From NCBI GenBank assembly GCA_027488785.1, contig JAIYAY010000004.1:1-64000 (forward strand): DNA of 64,000 nt, read 5' to 3'. The translations under genes were made by a program, and so were the position numbers. Each line of letters begins with the position of its first letter. Within the stretch, counting starts at the first letter, position 1. The stretch is from Sphingomonadales bacterium. Lineage in GTDB: Bacteria > Pseudomonadota > Alphaproteobacteria > Sphingomonadales > Sphingomonadaceae. Positions 28,094 to 37,453 of this stretch are shown here, piece after piece. A model generated the notes under the pieces. The model saw only the letters and a program-made list of their open reading frames with translations, was not told where the DNA came from and searched no databases.

Positions 28094-28270
28094 GACCAAG
28101 TTCTGAGCTGGGGAGCATGAAAGGCAGTCCGCCTACGGACACACAGATACGCTGACTGTGTTACCCATGCATGACAGTTTCGATGAAGCGCACAAACAGT
28201 CGATGAGCCGACCAAAGTCGCCGCCAACGCACAAAATTGGTCGACCAACGACCCATTTGGTCATTTGGTC
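28094..28270. promoter_or_regulatory. Cluster of six TTGGTC/GACCAA hexamers
   Basis: GACCAA occurs at 28094 and 28210, the perfect palindrome TTGGTCGACCAA at 28237-28248, and TTGGTC at 28257 and 28265. Six hexamers of one sequence in 177 bp are far more than chance predicts. The region lies upstream of urcA and just downstream of thiSG on the same strand, so it most likely marks a multi-site operator for urcA, or a repeat. The role is inferred. Confidence 0.45.
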
Positions 28271-28285
28271 GATAAAATTATGCTT

Positions 28286-29293
28286 TTAAATCAATCCCGC
28301 AAGCGGGCTGGAGGGGTCCGCATATAGTCGCCGCCCCATGCGGCCCGCCAGATAGGCCATGCGGCCTGACTGGACCGCCAATTTCATCGCCGTTGCCATC
28401 GCGACAGGATTCTTGGCCTCGGCGATCGCAGTATTCATTAACACGCCATCACAGCCCAATTCCATTGCGACAGCAGCGTCTGATGCCGTGCCAACGCCCG
28501 CATCGACCAATACGGGCACCTTCGCACCTTCGACAATCAAGCGAATGGTGACGCGGTTTTGAATACCAAGCCCCGAACCAATAGGCGCGCCAAGCGGCAT
28601 TACCGCCACGGCGCCGGCGTCCTCCAATTGCTTGGCGGCAATCGGATCATCGACGCAATAGACCATCGGCAGGAAACCTTCCTTGGCCAAAACCTCGGTC
28701 GCCTTTAACGTTTCGCGCATATCGGGATAGAGCGTCTTGGCCTCACCCAATACCTCAAGCTTCACCAAATCCCAGCCACCCGCTTCGCGCGCCAACCGCA
28801 AGGTGCGGATCGCATCATCGGCGGTGAAGCATCCGGCGGTATTGGGCAAATAAGTATATTTTTTGGGATCGATATAATCGGTCAACATCGGCGCCTTGGG
28901 GTCCGACACATTGACGCGGCGTACCGCCACAGTGATAATTTCGGCACCTGACGCCACCAAAGCCGCGGCGTTTTGTTCAAAATCCTTATATTTGCCCGTC
29001 CCGACAATCAGCCGCGAATGAAATGTCCGCCCTGCCACGGTCCAGCTATCGTTCGGAGCACTCTCTTGCCCGCCGCCGACAAAATGGACGATTTCCAGCC
29101 TATCACCATCCGCCAAGGCCACATCTTCCAAGGTTGAGCGGGAGACAATCTCCAAATTACGCTCCACCGCGACCTTTGTTGGATCAAGGCCAATATCGCG
29201 GACAAGATCGGCCACGGTGGCATGGGTGCGAAAACGGCGCAGCTCGCCATTCAGCGTTAGGGAGATCGTATCGGAGGTCAAATTAGAGGTCAT
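28286..29293 (-). CDS. thiSG: Bifunctional sulfur carrier ThiS / thiazole synthase ThiG fusion
   Basis: The 335-residue protein joins an N-terminal ThiS ubiquitin-like domain (residues 8-75, ending IVHFVGGG) to a complete ThiG barrel (about 83-335) with the Schiff-base lysine in [16 protein letters not shown] (Lys178) and the phosphate loop [13 protein letters not shown]. ThiG condenses deoxyxylulose phosphate, dehydroglycine and the ThiS-borne sulfur into the thiazole of thiamine. The Gly-Gly end of ThiS is internal here, which is unusual because sulfur normally loads on a free C-terminus. The start is the ATG at 29293, not the upstream TTG. Confidence 0.92.
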   Translation of the reverse strand: MTSNLTSDTISLTLNGELRRFRTHATVADLVRDIGLDPTKVAVERNLEIVSRSTLEDVALADGDRLEIVHFVGGGQESAPNDSWTVAGRTFHSRLIVGTGKYKDFEQNAAALVASGAEIITVAVRRVNVSDPKAPMLTDYIDPKKYTYLPNTAGCFTADDAIRTLRLAREAGGWDLVKLEVLGEAKTLYPDMRETLKATEVLAKEGFLPMVYCVDDPIAAKQLEDAGAVAVMPLGAPIGSGLGIQNRVTIRLIVEGAKVPVLVDAGVGTASDAAVAMELGCDGVLMNTAIAEAKNPVAMATAMKLAVQSGRMAYLAGRMGRRLYADPSSPLAGLI

Positions 29294-29381
29294 TTCATCT
29301 CGCAATTTTTATTAACGGGCATATAGTGACGGGCGAGCACACTGCGCAACCGCTGCTTTGACATTATCTGGGGAATATACT

Positions 29382-29822
29382 TTGGCTGACCAGCCGGTAA
29401 TCTTTGTTCTGAACGGACCAAATCTCAATTTGTTGGGCACAAGGGAGCCCGAAATTTACGGCACCGATACGCTGGATGATATCGCCGGCCATTTGGATGA
29501 CCGGGCGCGGGCCGCAGGGGCAGTGATTGATTTTCGACAATCCAACCATGAAGGTCATTTGATCGATTGGCTGCACGAGGCGCAAGCCGTCGGCGCAAAG
29601 GCGGTGTTACTCAACGCTGCTGGCTACACGCATACGTCCATCGCGATATTGGACGCGATCAAGGCCATCACCGTCCCGGTGTTTGAAGTGCATCTATCCG
29701 ACCCGCATCAGCGGGAAGCTTTTAGGCATTTGAGCTATGTTAGCATGGCCGCAAAAGCGGTGTTTGCGGGGCATGGCGCAAAGTCGTACGAACTGGCGCT
29801 GGACGTAGCGTTACAACTTTGA
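29382..29822 (+). CDS. aroQ: Type II 3-dehydroquinate dehydratase
   Basis: The 146-residue enzyme has [17 protein letters not shown] with the catalytic Tyr, [13 protein letters not shown], and [15 protein letters not shown]. It performs the third shikimate step and forms dodecamers. I favour the TTG start at 29382, with GGGGA 7 bp upstream; a longer frame from 29358 adds eight residues without similarity. It precedes accBC in the same direction with a 43-bp gap, an arrangement common in proteobacteria. Confidence 0.94.
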   Translation: MADQPVIFVLNGPNLNLLGTREPEIYGTDTLDDIAGHLDDRARAAGAVIDFRQSNHEGHLIDWLHEAQAVGAKAVLLNAAGYTHTSIAILDAIKAITVPVFEVHLSDPHQREAFRHLSYVSMAAKAVFAGHGAKSYELALDVALQL

Positions 29823-29865
29823 CATTAGGCGCTCCAAAGTAATTCAGGGGCCCAAGGAGTTTTAC

Positions 29866-30345
29866 ATGGCGGTAAAGACAGGAACTACTGGCAGCATGCA
29901 GGTCGACACGGACCTTGTCCGCGAACTGGCGGCGATGCTGAACGACACAGGTCTCAGCGAAATTGAGGTTGAGGACGGCGAACGCAAAATCCGCGTATCC
30001 CGCAATATGACCGCCGTTGCCGCACCGATGATGGCCGCGCCCGTCGCCGCAGCCGCCGCTGTGCCAGCACCCGCCGCCGCCGCAGCCGCGCCAAGCGCCC
30101 CTGCCACATCTGCCAACGCCTTGAAATCACCGATGGTTGGTACCGCTTATCTGACGCCAGAGCCCGACGCCGCCCCCTTTGTTAGCGTGGGTCAGCAAGT
30201 GAAGGCGGGTGATACTGTCATGATTATCGAAGCGATGAAGGTCATGAACCCGATTGTCGCCGCCACGTCGGGCACCGTCACCGAAATCTTGGTCGAAAGC
30301 GGCCAGCCGGTTGAATTTGACCAGCCCTTGTTGGTGATTGCGTAA
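29866..30345 (+). CDS. accB: Biotin carboxyl carrier protein of acetyl-CoA carboxylase
   Basis: The 159-residue protein has an N-terminal helical domain, an Ala/Pro-rich hinge (residues 45-85) and a biotinyl domain with the acceptor lysine in [10 protein letters not shown]. It carries CO2 from AccC to the carboxyltransferase during malonyl-CoA formation for fatty acid synthesis. AAGGAG lies 6 bp before the ATG. accC follows after 2 bp, so the two subunits are made together. Confidence 0.96.
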   Translation: MAVKTGTTGSMQVDTDLVRELAAMLNDTGLSEIEVEDGERKIRVSRNMTAVAAPMMAAPVAAAAAVPAPAAAAAAPSAPATSANALKSPMVGTAYLTPEPDAAPFVSVGQQVKAGDTVMIIEAMKVMNPIVAATSGTVTEILVESGQPVEFDQPLLVIA

Positions 30346-30347
30346 AC

Positions 30348-31697
30348 ATGGCCATTGAAAAAATCCTTATCGCCAACCGTGGCGAAATTGCGCTGCGCAT
30401 TCATCGTGCAGCGCATGAAATGGGGATCAAGACGGTTGCCGTCCATTCCACCGCTGATGCCGATGCCATGCATGTGCGGTTGGCAGATGAGGCGATTTGC
30501 ATCGGGCCGCCCTCTGCGACCGACAGCTATTTGAACATTCCGGCGATTATTTCCGCAGCAGAAATTAGCCATGCCGATGCGATTCACCCCGGCTATGGTT
30601 TCTTGTCGGAAAACGCCCAATTTGCCGAAATCGTCGAAAGCCACGGCATTACTTGGATTGGCCCAAAGCCCGAGCATATCCGCACGATGGGCGACAAGGT
30701 GGAGGCCAAGCGGACCGCAGGCGCATTGGGCCTTCCGCTCGTCCCCGGCTCCGACGGCGCGATTGAGGATGTCAATGAAGCCAAAGCGATAGCGCGCGAA
30801 ATTGGCTATCCGGTGATCATCAAGGCGGCGTCGGGCGGCGGCGGACGTGGTATGAAGGTCGTGAACAGCGAAGAAGAGCTTGAGACCCAAATGCAGCAAG
30901 CAGGGTCCGAAGCGAAAGCTGCCTTTGGTGACGCAACGGTCTATCTTGAAAAATATCTCGGTAACCCGCGCCATATTGAATTTCAGGTCTTCGGCGATGG
31001 CAATGGCCATGCGGTGCATTTGGGCGAGCGCGATTGTTCATTGCAGCGGCGGCACCAAAAGGTATTGGAAGAAGCACCATCCCCCATATTGGCGACGGCC
31101 GAACGGGATCGCATGGGGAATATCTGCGCCAAGGCGATGGCCGACATGGGCTATCGCGGGGCGGGGACCATCGAGTTTCTGTGGGAAAATGGTGAATTCT
31201 ATTTCATCGAAATGAACACACGGTTGCAGGTCGAACATCCTGTTACCGAAATGATTACGGGCATAGACCTTGTGCGCGAACAGATCCGCGTGGCGGAGGG
31301 CAAGCCGCTCTCGTTCAAACAAGAGGATGTGACCTTCACCGGCCATGCCGTGGAATGCCGGATTAATGCCGAAGATCCGCGCACGTTCATGCCCTCCCCT
31401 GGCACCGTCAGCTGGTATCATCCGCCTGGCGGCCTCTATGTCCGTGTCGATAGCGGGCTCTATCATGGCTATAAAGTCCCGCCAAATTATGACAGCATGA
31501 TCGCAAAGTTGATCGTTTATGGTCAGACGCGTGAAGGATGCCTGATGCGTTTGCGGCGGGCGCTCGGCGAATTTGTGATTGAGGGCATGAAGACCACTAT
31601 TCCGTTGCATCAACGGCTGTTGGAAGAGCCTGATTTCCAGAACGGTAATTACACTATCAAATGGCTTGAAGAATGGCTGGCGAAGGACGCGGAATAA
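30348..31697 (+). CDS. accC: Biotin carboxylase subunit of acetyl-CoA carboxylase
   Basis: The 449-residue ATP-grasp enzyme has [15 protein letters not shown], the glycine-rich loop [12 protein letters not shown] and the catalytic [15 protein letters not shown] motif. It carboxylates the biotin of AccB using ATP and bicarbonate. It is 2 bp after accB. Its last 25 bp overlap the start of a VanX-like gene in another frame. Together with PlsX and FabH elsewhere in the window it supports fatty acid initiation. Confidence 0.97.
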   Translation: MAIEKILIANRGEIALRIHRAAHEMGIKTVAVHSTADADAMHVRLADEAICIGPPSATDSYLNIPAIISAAEISHADAIHPGYGFLSENAQFAEIVESHGITWIGPKPEHIRTMGDKVEAKRTAGALGLPLVPGSDGAIEDVNEAKAIAREIGYPVIIKAASGGGGRGMKVVNSEEELETQMQQAGSEAKAAFGDATVYLEKYLGNPRHIEFQVFGDGNGHAVHLGERDCSLQRRHQKVLEEAPSPILATAERDRMGNICAKAMADMGYRGAGTIEFLWENGEFYFIEMNTRLQVEHPVTEMITGIDLVREQIRVAEGKPLSFKQEDVTFTGHAVECRINAEDPRTFMPSPGTVSWYHPPGGLYVRVDSGLYHGYKVPPNYDSMIAKLIVYGQTREGCLMRLRRALGEFVIEGMKTTIPLHQRLLEEPDFQNGNYTIKWLEEWLAKDAE

Positions 31698-32386
31698 CCC
31701 TTTCCCGCCGTACGGTGGCCTTTGGGCTGGCGGCTCTGCCGTTGGTCGGCTGCGCGCCTGTAGGGCCCGATCGTGATGTGTTGTTTATTCCTGCGGACAA
31801 GGCTGCTGCGCTCAAGCCCGATGATCCCAAAAGATTATTGGAACTGATAAAGCTCGACCCGACGATCCGGCTCGATATGCGTTATGCGACCGCCAATAAT
31901 TTTACGGGCCGTGTTTTATATGACGAAGCCCGCGCGTTTTTGGCGGCCCCGGCGGCACAAGCGGTTGCGCGCGCCAGCAAGGCCGCTTTAGCCGATGGCT
32001 TTGGCCTAACGATTTACGATGCCTATCGCCCTTGGCGAATTACCAAAAAGCTTTGGGATGCAACGCCGGTTGGCCCGAAAAAAGAATATGTCGCCAACCC
32101 CAAACGCGGGTCAAAGCATAATCGTGGCTGCGCGGTCGACCTGACTTTGCATGATTTGCAGACCGGACAGCTTGTCGAAATGCCGACCGAGTTTGATGAT
32201 TTTTCGGAAAAAGCGCACCGGGATTATGCGGGCGCATCTGCAGCGGCCATTGCCAACCGGGCGCGGCTGGCACGCTATTTGGAGGCAGAGGGTTTCGTCG
32301 GCCTGTCCAACGAATGGTGGCATTTTGATTTTACCGGGTGGGAGCAGTTCCCGGTTATGGATATTCCATTTAACAAGATCGCTTAA
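31673..32386 (+). CDS. VanX-like D-Ala-D-Ala dipeptidase, predicted Tat lipoprotein
   Basis: The 237-residue M15 peptidase has the zinc motifs [13 protein letters not shown] and EWWHFDF and the VanX landmark YDAYRPW. The N-terminus has a twin-arginine segment [15 protein letters not shown] followed by the lipobox LVGC, so it is probably exported by Tat and lipidated. It would hydrolyse D-Ala-D-Ala or muropeptide ends in the periplasm, more likely for peptidoglycan recycling than for vancomycin resistance, since no vanH/vanA partners are present. It overlaps accC by 25 bp. Confidence 0.85.
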   Translation: MAGEGRGITLSRRTVAFGLAALPLVGCAPVGPDRDVLFIPADKAAALKPDDPKRLLELIKLDPTIRLDMRYATANNFTGRVLYDEARAFLAAPAAQAVARASKAALADGFGLTIYDAYRPWRITKKLWDATPVGPKKEYVANPKRGSKHNRGCAVDLTLHDLQTGQLVEMPTEFDDFSEKAHRDYAGASAAAIANRARLARYLEAEGFVGLSNEWWHFDFTGWEQFPVMDIPFNKIA

Positions 32387-32510
32387 CGCACCCGTTCATC
32401 AAAATACTTCCTTTCATGAACATGTATAGGCAGTTCAGTTTCGCTTCAGAAAAATAAGTGCACATAAGGTCTAACGCAGACGCATGGTGCCTCTGCCATG
32501 GGGACCTGCC

Positions 32511-33293
32511 ATGAAAAAATATATGTTGATGACTTTGGCGACGGCGCTGTCACCAGTTGCGGCGCATGCTGCTCCGGACGCACCCGTTCGCGCTGACGTG
32601 ATGGTTGAAGACTTCGCCGATTTTCAGCGCGAAGAAAAACGCGCAGAACGGCAACAAAACCGGCCGCAAAACCGGCCGCAGCGCGCGCAGTCCTTGCAAG
32701 AGCCCGACCAAGTAGCAGAAATCGTAAATCGCGCCGCGCCGCAGCGTGATGGCGCGCGCACTGAACGCCGTGAAGCGCGCCAAGACGGCCGTTATTATGA
32801 TCGCAACCGTGATGGTGACCTTGACCGCCGCTGGGATCGTAATCGCGATGGCAATCTGGACCGGAATTGGGATCGGAACCGGGATGGCCGGCTCGACCGC
32901 CGTTGGGACCGCAATGATGATGAACGCATTGACCGTCGTTATGACCGGAACCGGGATGGCCGCTTGGATCGGAACCAAATCGGCCGCTGGACCCACAACT
33001 GGCGCAATGACAATCGCTATAACTGGCGCAAATACCGTGAGCAGAACCGAAACTATTTCCGCCCCGGTCGTTATTATGCGCCGTATCGTGACCGCACCTA
33101 TCGCGGCATTTCCATCGGCTTTTCTTTAGGCGCGGCCTTTTTTGGCCCGCGTTACTGGATCAACGATCCATGGCAGTATCGCTTGCCCGCCGCTTATGGC
33201 AGCTACCGTTGGGTGCGTTATTATGACGATGTCCTTTTGGTCGATGTGCGAAACGGGCATGTGGTTGACGTCATTCGCGACTTTTTCTGGTGA
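32511..33293 (+). CDS. RcnB-like exported protein with tandem DxNxDG repeats
   Basis: The 260-residue protein starts at the ATG at 32511 with a signal peptide ending near AHA/APDAP. A charged Gln/Arg linker (40-90) is followed by five 12-residue repeats (97-156) of the form DRNRDGxLDRxW, then a Tyr/Arg-rich part ending in the RcnB pattern YRWVRYYDDVLLVDVRNGHVVDVI. RcnB proteins are periplasmic and linked to nickel/cobalt or general envelope homeostasis. The repeats resemble EF-hand calcium loops, so metal binding is plausible. A terminator follows. Confidence 0.82.
   Translation: MKKYMLMTLATALSPVAAHAAPDAPVRADVMVEDFADFQREEKRAERQQNRPQNRPQRAQSLQEPDQVAEIVNRAAPQRDGARTERREARQDGRYYDRNRDGDLDRRWDRNRDGNLDRNWDRNRDGRLDRRWDRNDDERIDRRYDRNRDGRLDRNQIGRWTHNWRNDNRYNWRKYREQNRNYFRPGRYYAPYRDRTYRGISIGFSLGAAFFGPRYWINDPWQYRLPAAYGSYRWVRYYDDVLLVDVRNGHVVDVIRDFFW
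32799..32978 (+). repeat. Five in-frame 36-bp tandem repeats in the RcnB-like gene
   Basis: Each 36-bp unit encodes a 12-residue D-R-N-R-D-G-x-L-D-R-x-W/Y module. The fourth unit has diverged to DRNDDERIDRRY. Codons vary between units while the protein pattern holds, which points to older duplications under selection rather than recent slippage. Confidence 0.85.
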
Positions 33294-33309
33294 GCGCGTA
33301 AAAATTAAA

Positions 33310-33339
33310 GGGCCCGGACACCATCGTCCGGGCTTTTTT
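33310..33339 (+). terminator. Rho-independent terminator after the RcnB-like gene
   Basis: GCCCGGA and TCCGGGC form a 7-bp G/C stem around an 8-base loop (CACCATCG), followed by six T residues. It begins 17 bp after the stop codon. Confidence 0.9.
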
Positions 33340-33399
33340 GCTTGTAACCTTGGTCCAAGCTGACCAAACTCTCCCCCATTAACAGGGGGAGAGGTTCTG

Positions 33400-34668
33400 A
33401 TGTTACGTTGTCTTTTTCTTGCAAGCGCCGCTGTATTCTTGGCCACGCCCGCGTCCGCCGCGACGCAAGCCATTATTGTTGGTAACCTCATCCCCGATGC
33501 CGCCACCGGCCCCACGGGGCCAGCCGTCATCTTGGTCGAAGACGGGCGGATCAAAGACATCGCCAAGGGCATCAATAATCCATTTCAGGCGGACACTGTG
33601 GTCGACCTATCGACCAAGACCTTGGTCCCCGGGCTCATTGACCTCCATGTCCATTTAACCGGCGACCCTGGCGATGATTATCGCGACGAGGCGGTGAACC
33701 CCGATGAATGGGGCGTGGTCATGGGCGTGAAGAATGCCGCGTTGACGGTCAAGGCTGGCTTCACCACTGTGCGTGAGGCGGGCTCTGCGCAGAATACCGC
33801 TTTTGTCCTGCGCCGCGGCACAGCAGAAGGCCGCATCATTGGCCCGCGTATCATCGCGGCGGGGCCAGCTTTGTCCATCGTTGGCGGCCATGGCGATGTG
33901 TCCGGCTTCCGCAATGACGTCATTGCTACATTGGAAACGGGCTATACCTGCACAGGGCCAATCGAATGCGCCGAAAAAGTTCGTAAATCCTCGCGCGCGG
34001 GTGCGGATGTCATCAAAATAACCGCGACCGGTGGCGTCTTGTCGCAACAGGGCCGCGGACTGGAGGCGCATTTCACCAGCGAGGAAATGCTGTCCATCAC
34101 CAACACTGCCCACTCGCTTGGCCTAAAGGTCATGGCCCATGCCCATGGTGCGCGCGGTATTGAAGCAGCATCCGCCGCGGGCATAGATTCCATCGAACAT
34201 GGCACATTTGCCGATGAGGCGGCGTTGAAGATGATGAAGGCCAAGGGCACTGCCTTGGTGCCAACGTTGATGGCGCTGGAGGGCGTGCGCGCCCGTCTGG
34301 GCAAGGGCATTTATACCCCAACGGTTGAGGTCAAGGCCAAGCAAGCCGTTGAGGCCGCTGGCCGCCAGGTCCGGCGTGCAAAGGCCATGGGCGTCACCGT
34401 CGCCTTTGGCACCGATGCGGGCGTATTTGAGCATGGCCGCAATGGGAGCGAATTTGCCTTGCTAGTGAACGCCGGCATGACCCCGACCGAGGCATTGGCC
34501 AGCGCCACCAGCGTGGCCGCCAAAACGCTTGGGCTGGAAAATGAAATCGGGCGGATTGCAGTGGGCTATTCCGCTGATCTGGTCGCGGTGAACGAAAATC
34601 CCCTGACCAATATTCGCACCCTCGAAAAGGCCGAATGGGTCATGGTAAGAGGGCGCATCATTCCGTGA
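33400..34668 (+). CDS. Exported amidohydrolase (imidazolonepropionase/Xaa-Arg dipeptidase-like)
   Basis: The 422-residue protein has a signal peptide (cleavage near ASA/ATQAI) and an amidohydrolase barrel with metal ligands in GLIDLHVHLTG, a likely bridging Lys in ADVIKITATGG, His residues in VMAHAHGARGIEAA and IEHGTF, and the Asp in AFGTDAGVF. It belongs to the group that includes periplasmic carboxypeptidase-like enzymes such as Caulobacter CC2672, which cleave Xaa-Arg/Lys dipeptides. A TTGGTCCAAG-GACCAA patch occurs 30-50 bp upstream. Confidence 0.85.
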   Translation: MLRCLFLASAAVFLATPASAATQAIIVGNLIPDAATGPTGPAVILVEDGRIKDIAKGINNPFQADTVVDLSTKTLVPGLIDLHVHLTGDPGDDYRDEAVNPDEWGVVMGVKNAALTVKAGFTTVREAGSAQNTAFVLRRGTAEGRIIGPRIIAAGPALSIVGGHGDVSGFRNDVIATLETGYTCTGPIECAEKVRKSSRAGADVIKITATGGVLSQQGRGLEAHFTSEEMLSITNTAHSLGLKVMAHAHGARGIEAASAAGIDSIEHGTFADEAALKMMKAKGTALVPTLMALEGVRARLGKGIYTPTVEVKAKQAVEAAGRQVRRAKAMGVTVAFGTDAGVFEHGRNGSEFALLVNAGMTPTEALASATSVAAKTLGLENEIGRIAVGYSADLVAVNENPLTNIRTLEKAEWVMVRGRIIP

Positions 34669-34680
34669 TTCGGTGATCCC

Positions 34681-35391
34681 ATGACCACAGATACGCAAGC
34701 CAAAGAGTTTGACCCCAATAATGATCCCACCAAGCTGGCGCGGATCGGCGCGCATGTCACCAAAAGGTTGAATGCCAATCCGCTGGTGCAGCAGGTCGAA
34801 CATCCCGATGCGCAATTATATCTCTATCAAGGGTTTTTAAGTGCCAAAGACTGCAAGACATTGATTGCGAAAATTGATGCCGATGCCGTGCCTTCCACGC
34901 TGTACAAAGGCACCGAGCAAGCGGGTTTCCGCACCAGTTACAGTTGCCACCTCAACCGGTGGGACGCGTTCATCGCCAAAATCGAAGCGCGGATGAGCGA
35001 TGTTTTGGGCATCGACAATGATTTTGCCGAAACCATGCAGGGGCAGCGGTACCAAGTCGGCCAAGAGTTTAAGGCGCATCACGATTTTTTCCACCCAAGC
35101 CAAAGCTATTGGGCGCAGGAAGGCCCGGGCGGCGGTCAGCGCAGTTGGACGGCCATGATCTTCCTAAACGAACCCAAAGAGGGCGGCGCGACCGAATTTC
35201 CGCATCTTGGCCTTGGAATTCGTCCGCAGGCCGGAATGATGCTGATGTGGAATAATGCGCAGCCGAACGGGACGCTCAACTATAAAACCCTGCATACCGG
35301 CACGCCGGTCACACGCGGGGTGAAGCACATCATCACCAAATGGTACCGGCAAAATAACTGGCTGGAGCTTACGAGCGCCAAGGCGTCTTGA
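34681..35391 (+). CDS. 2OG-Fe(II) prolyl 4-hydroxylase-like oxygenase
   Basis: The 236-residue protein has the iron motif in FKAHHDFF (His133 and Asp135), the distal His205 in KTLHTG and the 2-oxoglutarate-binding Lys215 in RGVKHIITKWYR. This is the P4Hc family. Bacterial members hydroxylate prolines of proteins such as EF-Tu, or small molecules. It lies 12 bp after the amidohydrolase in the same direction, so they may be co-transcribed. No signal peptide is visible, so it is probably cytoplasmic. Confidence 0.88.
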   Translation: MTTDTQAKEFDPNNDPTKLARIGAHVTKRLNANPLVQQVEHPDAQLYLYQGFLSAKDCKTLIAKIDADAVPSTLYKGTEQAGFRTSYSCHLNRWDAFIAKIEARMSDVLGIDNDFAETMQGQRYQVGQEFKAHHDFFHPSQSYWAQEGPGGGQRSWTAMIFLNEPKEGGATEFPHLGLGIRPQAGMMLMWNNAQPNGTLNYKTLHTGTPVTRGVKHIITKWYRQNNWLELTSAKAS

Positions 35392-35543
35392 AAGGCATCG
35401 CAGTTCGCTTGCCACGCGTTTATTGTCGTCTGTCGAAACCATATTGCGCTTGGCCGTCATGACGCCGAAAGTCTTTGCCAATCACACAGCCCAATTTATG
35501 CCCATTCTAGAAATTTGTTGAAAATCCATCCGGAGATTTATCC

Positions 35544-37349
35544 ATGAAAATGAAGCACCATATCCTTCTTCTCGCCAGCGCTGCCTTGCTGTCGCCGTTC
35601 GCCGCGCAGGCGCAAACCACCGCGGCGGAAGCCGCCGCAACCGAAAGCCAGAAATTGTCGGCATTATTTGCCGCCGATGATGAGGCAAGCCTGCAGCGTA
35701 ACCCGCTGAACGCCATGTTCCGGGGCGACATGCGCTATGCCGACCGTTTTGGTGACTTCATCAGCGATGCCTATTTCGCCAATGAACGCAAAGCCGCCGA
35801 AGCCAATTTGGAGGCGCTGAAATCCATCGACCGTAGCCAGCTAAACGCGACGGACAAAATCGCTTATGACGTGTTCAAGCAAAACCAGACTGATGCGCTC
35901 AAGGGCTTGTCCAAAGAAATTATGGACCTGACCGTTGTCCGTCCGCTCAATCACTTTTTTGGCTTTCACACTTTCTACCCGACCTTCGCCAGCGGACAGG
36001 GCGCAGCGCCGTTCAAGACGGTGCAGGATTATGACAATAACCTGAAACGGCATAAGGAGTTTATCGTGCTCATGGATCGGTCGATTGACCGCTTCCGTCA
36101 GGGCATGGCCTCGGGCGTGTTCGAAACGAAAATGACGATCACGAACGTCGTCGATCAATTGAATACGCAGCTCGCGCAAAAGACCGAAGAATCGCCTTAT
36201 TATGGTCCAGTCTTGAAATTCCCCGAAGGTTTCAGCGATGCCGACAAGGCGCGCCTGACGGCCGAATATCGCGACATCATCGAAAACGGCCTATATCCCG
36301 CCAATGCCCGCCTGCGCGATTTCCTGCGCGACAGCTATTTGCCCTTGGCGCGGGAGCAAGTTGGCCTTTCGGCAATGAAGGGCGGCGAAGGCCTGTATCA
36401 ATATATGATCGAGCAAACGACGACATTGCCGTTGAAGGCCGACGAAATCCACAATCTTGGATTGTCCGAAGTCGCGCGGATCACAGCGGGTATGGAGGCA
36501 ATCCGCAAAGAAGTCGGGTTCAAAGGCACTTTGCCCGAATTTTTTGAACATTTGCGCTCGGATCCAAAGTTCAAGCTCAGCAGCCGTGAGGCGTTGACGC
36601 AGGGTTATTATGACATTGGCAAAATTGTTGATTCAAAGATTTCGACGCAGTTCAAATATCTTCCCAAGGCCCCGCTTGAAATTAAACCTTATGAAGAATT
36701 CCGCGAAAAATACGAAGCTGGCGGCAGCTATCAGCCCGGCACGCCCGATGGTTCACGTCCCGGCACATTTTATTTCAACGCCTATGACCTGCCAAGCCGC
36801 ACGACCCCCGGCATGACCACACTTTATTTGCACGAAGGTGCGCCTGGACACCATTTCCAGATCAGCATCGCGCAGGAAAATGAAAAATTGCCTGCCTTCA
36901 TGCGCTTTGGCGGCAACACCGCTTATGTGGAGGGCTGGGCACTATATTCGGAAACCTTGGGCTATGACATGGGCCTGTTCAAAGACCCGTATCAACGTTT
37001 CGGCACCTTGTCGGACGAAATGCTGCGCGCCATGCGCCTCGTCGTTGACACGGGCCTGCACAGCAAGGGTTGGACGCGCGAACAGGCCATCGACTATATG
37101 CTCGCCAACAGCGACATGGGCAAAACCGACGCAACCGCCGAAGTGGAACGCTATATCGCTATTCCAACGCAAGCCTTGGCGTATAAAATCGGTGCGCTGA
37201 CGATCATGCGTCTGAAGGACAAGGCCAAGACGCAATTGGGCAAAAAATTCGACGTGCGCGAATTTCATAATCAGGTTTTGAACACGGGTGCCTTGCCGTT
37301 GACAGTTCTTGAAAAGAAAATCGACGATTGGATTGCAGCGTCGAAATAA
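35544..37349 (+). CDS. DUF885 exported metallopeptidase-like protein
   Basis: The 601-residue protein has a signal peptide ending near AQA/QTTAA and the DUF885 zinc motif LHEGAPGHHFQ with a downstream Glu in AYVEGWALYSE. It is the usual length for the family (about 580-610). DUF885 proteins are predicted periplasmic peptidases of uncertain substrate. CCGGAGAT lies 7 bp before the ATG. The 152-bp gap upstream holds no other recognisable element, and a strong hairpin follows the gene. Confidence 0.87.
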   Translation: MKMKHHILLLASAALLSPFAAQAQTTAAEAAATESQKLSALFAADDEASLQRNPLNAMFRGDMRYADRFGDFISDAYFANERKAAEANLEALKSIDRSQLNATDKIAYDVFKQNQTDALKGLSKEIMDLTVVRPLNHFFGFHTFYPTFASGQGAAPFKTVQDYDNNLKRHKEFIVLMDRSIDRFRQGMASGVFETKMTITNVVDQLNTQLAQKTEESPYYGPVLKFPEGFSDADKARLTAEYRDIIENGLYPANARLRDFLRDSYLPLAREQVGLSAMKGGEGLYQYMIEQTTTLPLKADEIHNLGLSEVARITAGMEAIRKEVGFKGTLPEFFEHLRSDPKFKLSSREALTQGYYDIGKIVDSKISTQFKYLPKAPLEIKPYEEFREKYEAGGSYQPGTPDGSRPGTFYFNAYDLPSRTTPGMTTLYLHEGAPGHHFQISIAQENEKLPAFMRFGGNTAYVEGWALYSETLGYDMGLFKDPYQRFGTLSDEMLRAMRLVVDTGLHSKGWTREQAIDYMLANSDMGKTDATAEVERYIAIPTQALAYKIGALTIMRLKDKAKTQLGKKFDVREFHNQVLNTGALPLTVLEKKIDDWIAASK

Positions 37350-37358
37350 ACGCATAAA

Positions 37359-37386
37359 CTTCCCGGCAAGAATGCTTGCCGGGAAG
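37359..37386. terminator. Perfect 12-bp hairpin after the DUF885 gene
   Basis: CTTCCCGGCAAG and CTTGCCGGGAAG pair perfectly around the 4-base loop AATG, starting 10 bp after the stop. No T-tract follows on the plus strand, so it may act with Rho or stabilise the 3' end rather than terminate alone. Confidence 0.65.
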
Positions 37387-37453
37387 CTGCGGTCAGGACC
37401 ACTTGATTGGTGTGGCACGTTCATATAGCTCCTCGGTCAGGGGAGAGTTAATT

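Noticed and set aside
31673-32386. Vancomycin resistance gene vanX
   Set aside because: No vanH, vanA or vanRS partners are present, and the lipoprotein signal points to wall recycling.
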